From the NCBI GenBank assembly GCA_024364805.1, contig CM044502.1, positions 68,444,242-68,468,573 of the forward strand: a DNA stretch of 24,332 bases. The letters are read 5' to 3'. The stretch is from Euprymna scolopes (taxonomy: Eukaryota; Mollusca; Cephalopoda; Sepiida; Sepiolidae). Position numbers and translations under genes: made by a program. The first letter of the stretch is position 1; each line of letters begins with the position of its first letter. Below, piece after piece: positions 1 through 10,366 of this stretch. The notes below the pieces were generated by a model, which did not search any database, was not told the DNA's origin, and saw only the letters and a program-made list of their open reading frames with translations.

Positions 1-1690
1 ACCAACTAGTAACAGGATATCAATCTCCAAAGCAATGATCAGAGCAAAAGAAATTTATTCAGTTTTACTATAGAGATGGTTGAAATATCTCACCTATTTT
101 ATTGCCCTTTGACCCACATTTTAGATAAAATTAACTGTTGGTCTTAAATTATATTTCTTTTCTCCAAATAAAATTTTAATTTGCTTTTTTAAATGTGTGT
201 TGAAAAAAGAAATTTAATTGAATGCTTTAATCATTGGCGGCCATGTTGTTATTTGACAGTTTTGAAATTTGATTATACATACAAAAAAGTTTGACATAAA
301 AATATATTTTCAAGATTCTTTTGTCACATACACATGGAAAGGTTTTCAATTTAACAAATTTAAAAGCAAAAATGAATAGGTTAAAACATTCGAGTCAATA
401 ATTTAATATATAATAAATTATTGAAAAAAAATGACATTTGGCAAAAAGTTTAATTTTAAAAATATTAAAAAATAAATTAAAATTTTATTTCAGGATAAAA
501 AGTACCATTTTATCCATTTGTGCAGATAATAATCAAACTTCGAAGCTAATGAATATTTTACCACCATTTATAATTTTAGTAACCACATGTTTGTGTATAT
601 CTTTCTGGAACACACAACCGTCATTTTGTGTGTTGTATTATTATGGATAATACACAGGTGTCAGAAGAAAGAACAAAAAGGACATTAGTGAAAAAAAAAA
701 GTGGCATACACATACATTAATTCTCACATAACATTCACAAAGAAAAATATAAAAGAGAGATACTAAAATTGCAATAGGATTCAACTTTTCATTTGAATCA
801 TATTTTTTTCCTTCTTTTGGTGAAATATTTTTCATTTTTAATGTTCTGGGAGCAGTTTTGTCTGTTTATTCAATGTATTTAAATTTTTTATATGCTTCCA
901 AGAGCTTTAATACCAATTCTTAAATAATTATAAATGTGAAAAAAATAACCAGCCATGAAAAAAAATAACCAGCAATTATTAACAAATAACATTTTTCCAT
1001 AGCCTAACAAAACATCATAGTAATTATGCATCAATACAGATTATTGCTGAAGAAAAATGGAACAATCAAAAATATATTAGTGATTTTTATTTTGGATTAA
1101 TACAGGAAACAAAATTTCTGATTCACAGGGCATAACACAGTGGAAATTTTTTATTTAACCTATCTTCAGTTTTAGGTGGTGCTTCAGAATAGAGGTTGTA
1201 TCATTTGGGGGCGATTTAAAGAAGCTATTTAGAAATAAACTACAGAATTTCTTTTACTTGTAATAAAATACCCTCAACCACCTTTTTTTATGTGGACTTA
1301 CCTATACAGAATTTTATACATTGTAAGCACTGCATTACTCAACGGTCTTGATTCAAGATTAGTAATATCTATTATTGTATTCTCTATTACAATAAACCTG
1401 TGATGGACATAATCATCCTGAACCATTATTAAGCAATGAAAGTAACATTATCTTCACCATAAAATATTTGCCTTTGCCTAGTGTGTAGTTTGAAAATTAA
1501 GGATGAGACAAGTCATTTCCATAATTCAATCCAGCTTCATGATCATCACCTCCTCCATCAAATATTTTTTTATTTATTCTACTATCATGTTGCTTGTCAT
1601 TTTCTCTCAAGTAGCAACCTTGTATTTTGTATCCCTTTACAAGAATCTGAACCCTTTATTTAATTCATGGTAGTAGATTGTTCTTGTTAC
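1..1690. other. AT-rich DNA without recognisable gene
   Basis: I see no gene, RNA or recognisable transposon here. The DNA is strongly AT-rich with many short A and T runs. The open frames at 438-650, 641-835 and 1481-1663 have low-complexity Phe/Leu/Ile/Lys-rich translations, no motif and no flanking splice logic, so I treat them as chance frames. Confidence 0.6.
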
Positions 1691-1711
1691 GTCAGCCATG
1701 ACCGGATAGAT

Positions 1712-1800
1712 TCTTTATGTAGAAGGTTGGAGCTTACATTTATGAAAACGTGAGAAAAACATTCAAGATGAGAACAGTCTTAATAATCGAAATTATCATT
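1712..1800 (+). repeat. Dispersed repeat R1, copy 1 (worn)
   Basis: This copy shares 'AAGGTTGGAG', a 'TTACAT' block, a GAAA element and 'CATTCAAGATGAGAACAGT' with the copies at 2092-2270 and 19915-20065. The order and spacing of the blocks are the same in all three, so they are copies of one family. It is too short to classify. The family may carry a hammerhead-like core (see findings). Confidence 0.6.
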
Positions 1801-2091
1801 TTTCAAATAAAACTTATGAAGCATAAAATAAATTACTTTTATGCATCAAAAGCGCTTCTCTCTGTTATTTTATATCTGTTGCAATATTTTTGATGTGTGA
1901 TGGAGGTATGATCCCTGAAAGTTATGAGATTTATAAACGCTACCGATAGGAAATGACGAGTCAAATTAATTCACATTCTACTAGCAACCAATCAGAAACC
2001 AGAATTGCTCCATAAAAATTGAATCTTTTAGCATTCCATCCATAACTCTTCATGTCAACATGAGAAGGATATTTTTGCTCGCAAAATTAAT

Positions 2092-2270
2092 GTCCAGAAT
2101 CTGTACAAAACAACTTTTCCTGACACAAACATTCCCGAGTTTGATAAGACACACCTGAAAAAGGTTGGAGGTTACATCGACCGAAATGTAAAAATGACAC
2201 TCAAGATGAGAACAGTAGTCCGAAGAATCCAAATAATATGAATAACCAATCCTTATCTCCGAAATTCAGA
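2092..2270 (+). repeat. Dispersed repeat R1, copy 2 (best preserved)
   Basis: This is the clearest of three R1 copies. It contains 'GAGTTTGATAAGACACACC', then 'CTGAAAAAGGTTGGAGG', 'CGACCGAAATG', 'CACTCAAGATGAGAACAGT' and a tail 'CCTTATCTCCGAAATTCAG'. A plus-strand reading frame is open across most of it (EFDKTHLKKVGGYIDRN and onward), but the copy at 19915 is not open in the same way, so coding is unproven. The layout CTGA / GGT...ACC / GAAA resembles a hammerhead ribozyme core, as known from Penelope-like elements and retrozymes. Confidence 0.65.
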
Positions 2271-2289
2271 GACACATTTGTTGCATTTC

Positions 2290-2390
2290 ACTGTAATATT
2301 GGTGGGGTTGTCTTGTGAACCTTGTGGAGTGGCCCTTGCAACATATCCCATTATCATTGGTACATGGTAATGATTTCAACATCATTAAAG
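2290..2390 (-). repeat. Possible short Tx1-type LINE scrap
   Basis: Bases 2303-2331 match 4205-4233, inside the Tx1-type LINE, at 27 of 29 positions and in the same orientation. Minus-strand translation around it gives DVEIIT, which could correspond to the segment after the catalytic box of that LINE (QDIGMVT). The matching part is very short, so this may be a remnant of the same family or coincidence. Confidence 0.35.
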
Positions 2391-2567
2391 AGTTATTTCC
2401 CTTGATTCGAGTAGAAACTGATGATACAAACATTTAATTGTTTGAATCAGTAATATTATTTTGATATCAAAAATGTTACATGAGAAAAATTCTTAATTTC
2501 CAATGTTCTACATTCTAAAGGAGGTATTTCAGCTAATATAGCTATAAAATAAACCCTATCCGCATGA

Positions 2568-2700
2568 AAGCAAAGTTAGATATAAGGTCAGTTTTTAATG
2601 TAGGAAAAATTCAGCTCTCTTGATTAGGGGTAAAAAAATCAAAATTATCTCAATCTAGAAGGATTTCTTCTCCCTCTAACTGAAGATAAATATTACACTT
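2568..2700 (+). repeat. Dispersed repeat R2, copy 1
   Basis: 'AAGGTCAGTTT' followed by 'GGAAAAATTCAGCTC' and a later 'TAACTGAAGATAAATATT' block follow the same order as in the fuller copy at 21855-22010. Partial copies are at 13975-14032 and 19257-19320. I do not recognise the family; it has no clear coding potential. Confidence 0.5.
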
Positions 2701-3019
2701 AAAAAAAAACAACAAAAAAACGATTTACTTCAGATAATAACCATAAAATACATTAGGCACAAGTTCATTCAAAAGTGTTAAATGGGGGAGGGGTTTATGG
2801 TCATCCTTGTTATTTCACTTAAGATTTATCTATGCTAAGCTAGAATCCTCAATCACCATAATACCACATTCACTCCAGGGGCTCGTCCTACTTAAAATTC
2901 CTATACTGATTTTTTATTTTTTTTAATAAATATGTATAAATAAATAATTTTGCATGAATAATAATTTTATTTTAGTATGGTGTGGAAAAAACAAAAAAAC
3001 AAAGACTGGCATTAGTAAG

Positions 3020-5375
3020 CACCATGCTTAAGGAGAAGCAAAGAACATGTACTTATATTTGACTCCTCTGCATACACACAAGCTCACTACTTTAATCCAT
3101 TTTCTTTCAAAAATTGTGGAATGTGATTTTTTTCTATCACATCTAATCTTGACCTTCAATTGGTGCTTGAAGAACACGATCAGATTCTGATCAGCAAAAG
3201 ATTCAACCCACAACACAGCATGCTACGGTCAGAATTATAAGAAATACCATCCATCTTCCCTTGTCCCACAGTGGCTTGATATTATGGATGAGGTAGGATA
3301 CATTCAATAGACAAGGGTGCTTGGGATCGATATGAGCTGTCACCTCATTGATATACCCCCAGTACCACTAGAGCTTGCTGCAATCGAAAAAAGCATATTC
3401 AGTTTCTTCTGCTGGAGTCCCACAATGGGGACATTTGGGTGAATCCATTAATCTTGAACTTTGTTGTATTGCATTGAGGGGAAACATATTTCAGGCCAAT
3501 CTCCAGGTCAGAGAAAATTCAGAGTTCTTGAGATGACTCGAACATGGAGCTTAACTCCACTGGGAGAAGATCTCTACTTTTGACCACACCAACCACTTAA
3601 TTTTTTAGAAGTCAGAGAAAGGTGACTGGACTTTGGAAGCTTCTTGAGCGCAGCTTGGCACTCCCTGGGAAACTGTGTATTGCTCTTCGCCTTACGATAA
3701 CCCTTGATTGAATGATCAAAGATGAAATTTGAAAAGGCACTGTTAACGCAGATTCTGCCATCAATGTTTGACTCAGGAAAGTCAGCATCTCTACATCTCA
3801 ATGATGCACCAAGTCGAGCATTCACAAGCCTCCCTCATGCAGACATTGAAAACAGACCTGTCTGTGAACCTAATGCCTCTTCCTATCCCAAAGAAGTGAG
3901 AACAGGAGGTGTTAGAGGGCCTTTAACAGGCAGATGCAGTACAGCCAATTGGTACAGGATGGGAGGGAAGATGTAAATGGTGCGTGTCTCCACTCTACTA
4001 CTCTACTCTTTAAGGAAAGTTTCCTTTGAAGCAAAGAGTTGACTGATGCTTCAACCTTGGACTGTACCTCCGACCAATTCTTTTGGTGCTGGAGGCCCAG
4101 TTTGATCCACACACAAAGGATTTGAACCCGGTTATCTGTCCAGCTAAAAGAAAACAGGAGGGTAATGACACCATTCCAGACACTCAACCAGAGAGGAACT
4201 GACTTGGGGTTATCTTGTGAACCTCGTGGAGTGATCATTTCGTAATGAGTGAGCTCCTTTGTCACCATCCCAATATCTTGGAAGCATGAAACAAAGACGG
4301 TGATGCCACTAGCAAATGCAGAGACTCTAGTTAACTTTCTATCAGGCAAAGCAATTTCGCAAAAGGACCGAACGTGCCACCCTTTTCTGTGCCTCAGCTT
4401 ATGAACTAGCAACTCCAACACATGAATGTAGAGCAGGAGCAACAGTAGACAGTCCTGATACACCAACTGCGAGATAACAAAATATTTTGACTGCTTCCGT
4501 TGATCTGTACCACAGTATGAAGATCCATTTGGAGAAGTTGGATTTAAAACTGGCGGTCTCTAAAACAAATGTCAGGAAGTGATGGTCGACCTTGTCAAAA
4601 GCTTTGAACTAATCCAAGGTGATCAGCATCACTTCCACATCATCTTCTATCTCTACATTTAGGATTGTATGAATCAGGTGTTCTGAATCGATCACTCCTT
4701 CACAGTATAGTTCTGCTCGGGTTTGATCAACTCTCTGATAACACCCTACAGTCAATTTGATAGACTCTTGGCTAAAATCTTTAACTCTATGTTTAGCAGA
4801 GTTATGGGCCTGTAGTCATTTAGTTCTTCCCCACCATGCCTGTTCCTCTTTCTCAGCAATGTGATCACTCTCTTAGTGACTTGACTTGCGATGGAACCCT
4901 CGTCAAACGAATGGTTGAGCACATCTGTCAGAATTGGTTTAAACATGTGTGGCAGCTTCAAATGCAAACCATCAAGTCCTGGCGATTTGTTGCTGTCGAC
5001 CTGCTTCAGCATAATGAAGACCTCCCACTCTGCTGCCCTGCCTTTGCAACCAGCTGCATTGAGGTGGAGAGTGTCAGCCAAATAATAGTCAGTCTTGTAC
5101 AGGGAGATCAGGCTGTTGCATAAATCGCTTTTCAAAATGCTTCTAAAATCCGTCACAGATCTGGCCAATCAATCCCAAGGTACATCCATCTGGGTGCTTG
5201 ACACTCGCAATATACCTATTCGAGTTACACCTAGAAACCTCTCTATGCTCATCCATATTGCAGTTCACTGCTTTATTCGAGACTTTTCTCAACCTAGTCC
5301 TCACTACTTGGCCTTTGTAATGTTCGCTAGCCTCATGTCAAAGGTCCTGCAATATGCTTTGGACATGACTTAAAC
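3020..5375 (-). mobile_element. 5'-truncated LINE of the L1-related Tx1 clade, decayed
   Basis: Minus-strand translation follows the ORF2 of Tx1-type non-LTR retrotransposons. At the 5' end come 'GQVVRTRLRKVSNKAVNC' and 'HPDGCTLGLIGQIC'. Then come the reverse transcriptase blocks KSPGLDGLHLKLPHMF, VITLLRKRNRHG, DYRPITLLNIELKILAKSL (about 4752-5168) and the catalytic-region ITLD.FKAFDKVDH (about 4590). The YADD box is degraded to FASGITVFV (about 4310). Downstream are the thumb region (KNWSEVQSKVEASVNSLLQ, LSLKSR), a cysteine motif CPHCGTPAEETEYAFFDC (about 3400) and the terminal block FFKHQLKVKIRCDRKK (about 3130). Stops and frameshifts occur throughout and the catalytic aspartates are lost, so it is dead. 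The endonuclease domain that should precede it is absent, as expected for 5' truncation. Clade assignment rests on remembered family motifs. Confidence 0.9.
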
Positions 5376-6490
5376 AAAAAAAAAATTGTTGATTTTTTTT
5401 CTTTTGACAGAAAAACGATTAAAAATATTGAAAAAAATTAAAAAATGTAATAAAGTAGTGAAATTATGTTCTGTTTAACAATATTTGCTTAAATGTATAT
5501 ATTTTTAAAGCCCATTTATTTTTTTTAAAACACAATAGGGACGAGTTATTTCCCTTGTAAATATTTTTAAGTAGTGAAGGTCCTAGATAAAGGGGCATAG
5601 ATAAGTTTTTTCAAGTTTATAATAGGCTTAAGCTATTATCACACATTATAAATTTCTAATATTAAGCATGTTCTGTTTCTTTTATATTTTGCTTTTCTAT
5701 TGTTTGTGCTAGAATAGTAGGGAATCATCGTAATCACAACTTAAATCCAGAGAAGACAATTCTTTTTGACTTATTCATATGCAAATATCTATAATTATAT
5801 AATTATATGTATGTGTGCATAGGTGTCTTTGAATATGTAAATCTATATCAAAAGTAAATCTTTGCTTACCTTTACATCTAAGCATAAAACTGTGTTTGTA
5901 TAGCACTGTATTGTTAAATATGAATCTCATCTTTTATTTAGATTTATGATATATTTGTGTATTATTATTTTATGGTTTGATATATTTCAAAATACTTTAT
6001 TATTTTTGTATTGTTTTATATAATATTTTACCTATAATGGGTTCAAACTAGTTTGTGAACATATGGTTATGGATAATTATTTCTTTAAAAAGGTATTGAT
6101 GAATATCACATTATTTAATGTTTCCCAAATTTAAATATTTTTTACAACAATGAAAGAAGAATGTAGTGGAATGCTTTGCAAAAGTAGGTTTTGAGATTGC
6201 AGCAAATCATAAAAGAAAGAATAACCAAAGGACAACAGAAAATATATCATAACACACAACAAAAAAAAAAAAATTGTATATTATCTCCAGAAAGCTTTGC
6301 CACATGATTGAAAACAAAACTTTTGTGATTTTTCTTTTAATTTCCTTATCAATTTGTTCAAGCTGGGGATGGAGCATCCTGCCAATCATTTACCTGCTAA
6401 CTCAGATATTCCAATCAAGAGATCTTTTTAAGATTCTTAACCGTTCCTTTGAATCTCTTTTGCACTTCATTCACCAGGTATATTTTCCAG
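5376..6490. other. AT-rich spacer, no gene seen
   Basis: This very AT-rich DNA lies between two LINE fossils. Its right end (about 6340-6490) may still be the 3' part of the neighbouring minus-strand LINE: faint protein-like stretches (MIGRMLHPQLEQIDKEIKRK) continue there after the endonuclease domain. I could not match them securely. Confidence 0.5.
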
Positions 6491-6494
6491 GTAC

Positions 6495-8740
6495 ATTTTT
6501 TAATTCTTTTTCATGAGTTTAGTTGCTCGTATAATAACTGGAATGATAAATATCTTCTTAAAATTCCAGTTTCTTTTCATATCATACATAAGACCTTTGT
6601 GTTTCGTTATCTTTTCCCTTTCAGCTCTGTTTAACCCAGCATCATTATGGACACTAACTTCTACTAAGGTTGCTTCTTTTTTGTTGTCCCCTATCACTAT
6701 GTCAGGTTTTGTGGCACCATTTTCTAAGTACATAGCTGTACAGATTGCATAGTCATAGTGGATGGTGTATGACTTATTTCCGACTGTTCTTTCTGGTAAA
6801 CATGTTCCCAGCATTTGCTGCTGCATTTGATATTCAATTTTTGACAGATCCTTCAGTGAAGATATTTATGCACTCCATTGTGTTGGGTTGTATAGTAGCC
6901 ATCCACCAACAGAACCTTACAGTTGGATGTCAGATGGCTCACACTCTCTACTTCTGTGTGGCAGAACCTGCATTTGTTGTCATTGCTTAGAAAGCTTATT
7001 TTCTTAAAAACATTGGTCATCAATAATTGATCTTGGGCAACCATTATAATTCTCTTTTATCACAGTGGAGCGATCCTCTTTTCAGCCAGTCTATAGTCTT
7101 CTTTATTTATATAGTCTTGAGTAAATTCATCCAAAAAATACTTGGTACGCTGTTGGTTGGTACGTTCTTCCAGTTTTTTGCAATAGAAGTTCTTTGTGCA
7201 TTTTTGACGACTCTTTTTTGTAGCAGACTTATTTTCTGATTCTGTTTTATTTGTAAGACAGTCCTGTCCAAAATGTTTAGCCAGTTTTGTGATGGACGTA
7301 GCTCTGCTGGTTCTTGTTTCATGGTGTTTGTGCATCATTTTTAGGTTTGGATTTTGGAAGCCCGTAAGATATTGTCCGGTGTTCACGATAGTTGCACGAT
7401 GCTGATGGTCAATCTCTGAGAATCCATATCTCCTGCTTCTCTGGGCCGATACAGCTTAGGCAGATGTTCGTTTTGGTAGGTTATTCAGTACAGTGTCAGC
7501 ATTTTCCACATTTTAGTCTCCAGTCTGTTTATGTCCTTTTGTAGCAAGTTGACAATACCAAAGCTGTATGCTATCATAGACATGGCAAGTTGGTTAATGG
7601 CAGTGATCTTGTTTTGGTTTGTAAGTTTTCTTTTACAGATTTTTCTCACACGATGTATATATTTCCTGCCAATTTTTTTCTCTCATCTTGGTATGCTGAA
7701 TTGAATCGTTCTCTTCTATGCAAAGCTATTTGTATTTTTTCTCTGCTTCTACGTCTTTCATGTCAGTATCTTCCTTAAGCTGCATGTTTTCTGTTTGGAT
7801 CTTTTTTCCAATTTTGATGGAGCACTTGACACAAGTTTCCAAATCAAACTTCATTCTAATGTTTCTGGAGAAGTTATGTATGATCTGTAAGAATCGACTT
7901 AAGTCAGTGCCTAAGTTGGCATAAAGCTTGAAGAGCAGGTGTATGACTCTTTTGTTTGAGTCTTGTTGGTGGCCTTCACTCAGATTATAAACATTCCGAT
8001 TTTTGTTGAGTAACTTGCTTAGCAGATCGCCAGGCAGAAAAGTAAAGATAGGTTTTCCCATTGGAAGATTCTACTTCTGATTTTAATGTTAGGGATTCTT
8101 ACAGTTCTGTTAGAGTGTCTTAATGTCATGGCAGTTTGCCACATTATATGTGCAACCATGGTCTTTTTGATTGCTGAATGGATTTTATACAAATCTAGGC
8201 ATCGCAGTAGCCACATGTGGATAACACTATTATATATCTTCGTAATCAATCCACGCCATACATAAGTTTCTTTGTCTCTTCTTACAATCCCTAAGGATGG
8301 TCTTATTGATTAATAACTGGTCATTGGTGTCTAAACACTTCCTCCTGCACCCTTCTTTTTTTTTTTCTGAGTATACTCTAGATGAGAGATGTTCATAGAT
8401 GTTGTCTGCAACCAGATCAGTGAAAAGCTTGTAGGTCGTAGTGAGACAGCAGACGGATCTCTACTTACTAAGACATTGTGTTTCATTTGTTTTCGTTATG
8501 AGGGTTATATCATCTTTTAAAAGCCATGCTGGCATGGCCTCTTCACTTCTCAATAATCTGTTGGAGCAACTAAGCTAGTCATTCAAGTCAGAAATTGAGT
8601 AGCTTTTTGTAGTTTTATAACCCATTTAGCTTTTATTTTATCATCAGCTGCTATCTTTAGCTCTGGTATTTCTGGTTGCTTTTTTCAACATCTTGAATCC
8701 ATTGGGTCTCTTCATTGTATATTACCATGTTTTCGAACAG
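6495..8740 (-). mobile_element. 5'-truncated LINE with C-terminal CCHC finger and restriction-like endonuclease
   Basis: Minus-strand translation runs from about 8738 (YNEETQWIQDVEKS) through reverse transcriptase blocks. These are AMPAWLLKDDITLITKTN (about 8530), VCCLTTTYKLFTDLVADN (about 8440), KCLDTNDQLLINKTILRD (about 8320), WIDYE (8260), IKIRSRIFQWENLSLLF (about 8060), and the thumb region IGMKF-like NIRMKFDLETCVKCSIK (about 7850). Next are HLPKLYRPREAGD (about 7440), then MVAQDQLL followed by a CX2CX8HX4C finger (CRFCHTEVESVSHLTSNC, about 6950). Last comes KPDIVIGDNKKEATLVEVSV (about 6710), matching the PD-X12-14-D/E pattern of restriction-like endonucleases in R2/R4/CRE-type LINEs. The FADD-like catalytic box is gone, and the frame changes several times (one break falls between WIDYE and IYNSVIH). 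It is a fossil. The exact clade is uncertain. Confidence 0.88.
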
Positions 8741-8742
8741 AG

Positions 8743-8753
8743 CCCCCCCCCCC
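8743..8753. repeat. C11 homopolymer at LINE 5' edge
   Basis: Eleven consecutive C (G on the LINE strand) sit immediately upstream of the first recognisable codons of the minus-strand LINE. In this AT-rich window such a run is unusual. It may mark the truncation junction or be an assembly artefact. Confidence 0.7.
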
Positions 8754-8825
8754 ATAATCATCCAGCTCTTGCATTTTTCCATTGTCAACACGTATGTGGA
8801 TTAGCAGGTTGTACTGGATCCTTCC

Positions 8826-8937
8826 ACATACAGCACCTAGTAAATACTTATTTGGTACTGGCTAGCCTCAACAAAGTTTAACTTTGATAATCTAACAAAA
8901 CTGCTGTGTCAACATGATTATGCTCGATGCAGAAAAT
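8826..8937 (-). mobile_element. 5S-rRNA-derived SINE head, worn copy
   Basis: The segment aligns along its length with the reverse complement of an animal 5S rRNA and with the better copy at 23195-23303. It reads 'TACAGCACCTAGTA', then 'TTTGGTACTGGCTAGCCT', 'AATCTAACAAAACTGCTGTG' and 'TCAACATGATTATGC'. The blocks fall in the same order as the 5S tail, box C, intermediate element and box A. It is much more diverged than the copy at 23 kb, so it is probably older or of another subfamily. It lies between a LINE 5' edge and a Helitron-like fragment. Confidence 0.65.
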
Positions 8938-8959
8938 ATTTATTACAAACAAGTTGGAG

Positions 8960-9145
8960 CTCCCAGTCGTAAAATACACTTAAATATATTTTGATTCATG
9001 CAGATTTTGTATTTATTATTACAGGACCAATTCTCTATTGAATATTATATTGTACCTAATATATAGTAGTGATTTCAAAAGATTAAAGAAAAAAAATTAT
9101 TTGGATGTCATCAGCTAGAATCAAAACCAAAATATCATACGCAGA
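8960..9145 (-). mobile_element. Helitron-like repeat, third (partial) copy
   Basis: Matches the 3' half of the units at 16501 and 16955: 'CAGATTTTGTAT', 'GTGATTTCAAAAG', an A run, then 'CATCAGCTAGAATC' and 'AAAACCAAAAT'. It carries an extra segment of about 35-40 bp after the 'TATTATTACA' block, and stops in the tRNA-like segment where the next LINE begins. The terminal hairpin has decayed. Strand is given to match the proposed orientation of the other copies. Confidence 0.65.
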
Positions 9146-9154
9146 CCCTTACAT

Positions 9155-9955
9155 AGCGTTGGTATACTTGCAGTCACTGGTTGCTTTTGCATCTGAGTGA
9201 ATAAAAGACTGGGGTATGCAGCAAAAACAGTTGTGCTATTGTCCTCTAGATGCCTCTCTCCTGTCCTTATCTGTGAGATTTAGTTTTAAGACACATTTGT
9301 GTCATTCTTGAAATGTCAACTATTTGGGTGTAATAATATCTAGCAATCTCAGGTTTGACGATCACTTGTCTCATGTATCCAAAGAACTTTACGATGTTGC
9401 GTTTCATAAGCTACCAAATTCCTTATGAATGGTTTGTTCCCACTTAAAAGGTTGGTCTCTAATGTTTGCCAGAGTTGGCAGTGTGTTCTCTAATTCTCTT
9501 GAACATCTACAACATTGTGCCATCATATACTAAATATTCCCTGTCGTGACAGTGTTCCCTCTGGAGTATATGGTTTGCTTGGATTAGATCTGCTGTCTAC
9601 TCACCGGAATGTGACAGCTGCATCTGTTGTCTACAGATTATTTCATGGTTCTTACCCCATCGTAATGCTTAACTATCATCCTTTGCTGCGGCTGAACAGA
9701 CCAAACCTGCAATGATTTACATTCACATTAGACGCACTACATAATCACATTGGTGTTTGTTGATGTACCGGTGATCTACTTTTGCATTGTGTTCTGCAGT
9801 CTTGAACGTGCTGCCTCAGAACTATATGAATGAACATACATCACTGTCACATTTTCGGAGTTCTGTATTGTCTATCATGATATTCCTAAGCTTTATGCAT
9901 TTCCTAATTTACTACTGTCTATTGCTAACAGATTTTATGGCTATGTCTTAATAAA
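9155..9955 (+). mobile_element. LINE 3' fragment (reverse transcriptase C-terminus)
   Basis: Plus-strand frames give LQSLVAFASE.IKDWGM (about 9171), then YLGVIISSNLRFDDHLSHVS (about 9327), which is the conserved YLGV block after the catalytic core of CR1/jockey-like reverse transcriptases. These are followed by VTAASVVYRLFHGSYP (about 9610) and a terminal region with LNVLPQNYMNEHTSLSHF (about 9805). The frames are interrupted by stops, and only the last third of an ORF2 is present. A short A-rich end ('AATAAAGAGGGGAAAAAG', about 9950) probably marks the 3' end. The clade is uncertain. Confidence 0.8.
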
Positions 9956-9991
9956 GAGGGGAAAAAGTTATGAATGAATTACGTAAAACTA

Positions 9992-10054
9992 ATAGAAAGA
10001 TGTTGGCAAGTTGAAATGAAAATTTTGCATTTCAACTTGCCGACATTTCTCTAT
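9992..10054. repeat. 28-bp-stem hairpin, miRNA-precursor-like or tiny MITE
   Basis: The arms 'TGTTGGCAAGTTGAAATG' (10001-10018) and 'CATTTCAACTTGCCGACA' (10028-10045) are complementary apart from one position that would be a G-U pair in RNA. They enclose a 9-nt loop. Pairing extends outward through 'ATAGAAAGA' / 'TTTCTCTAT' with one mismatch and another G-U. It lies just after the LINE end and just before the hAT-like MITE, so a transposon origin is as likely as a small RNA gene. Confidence 0.75.
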
Positions 10055-10109
10055 GCATTATTCATCCATCCAAACAAAGATTTTATTTGTTATAAACCAT
10101 CCCTGGTGT

Positions 10110-10300
10110 ATGATTACTAGGGCCAGGACAACAGAATATTCTTTTCATTGTTTTGACTTAAGTGTATATTAGTTGATATCTTATATATTTTTATATAGAG
10201 TGATGTGGTTCTTGATTGATTAAATGTATCTGTGATGGATATCTACTCGAGAGTTAAAACAATGATAAGAATATTCTGTTGCCATAGTCCTAACGATTAC
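10110..10300. mobile_element. hAT-like MITE with imperfect TIRs and 8-bp target duplication
   Basis: A 175-bp element (10118-10292) is flanked by 'ATGATTAC' (10110-10117) and 'ACGATTAC' (10293-10300), an 8-bp duplication with one difference. Its ends are long inverted repeats: TAGGGCCAGGACAACAG at the left and TAGGACTATGGCAACAG at the right on the other strand. Both continue as AATATTCTT.TCATTGTTTT.A. Eight-bp duplications and ends beginning TAGGG fit the hAT superfamily. There is no coding capacity, so it is non-autonomous. It sits beyond the proposed TMEM18 poly(A) site. Confidence 0.85.
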
Positions 10301-10366
10301 TATTTCCTGTTAATTTCAGTGTTATGTAACCAGTAGTTTAAGAATTTATCTGTTAAATATTTTCAT

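Noticed and set aside
3722-3976. Plus-strand frames at 3722-3976, 4836-5123, 4891-5085 and 5095-5373
   Set aside because: They are antisense shadows of the Tx1-type LINE; their translations carry no motif.
6274-7239. Plus-strand frames between 6274 and 7924 with hydrophobic translations
   Set aside because: They are antisense to the endonuclease-bearing LINE. The minus-strand reading has the conserved blocks.
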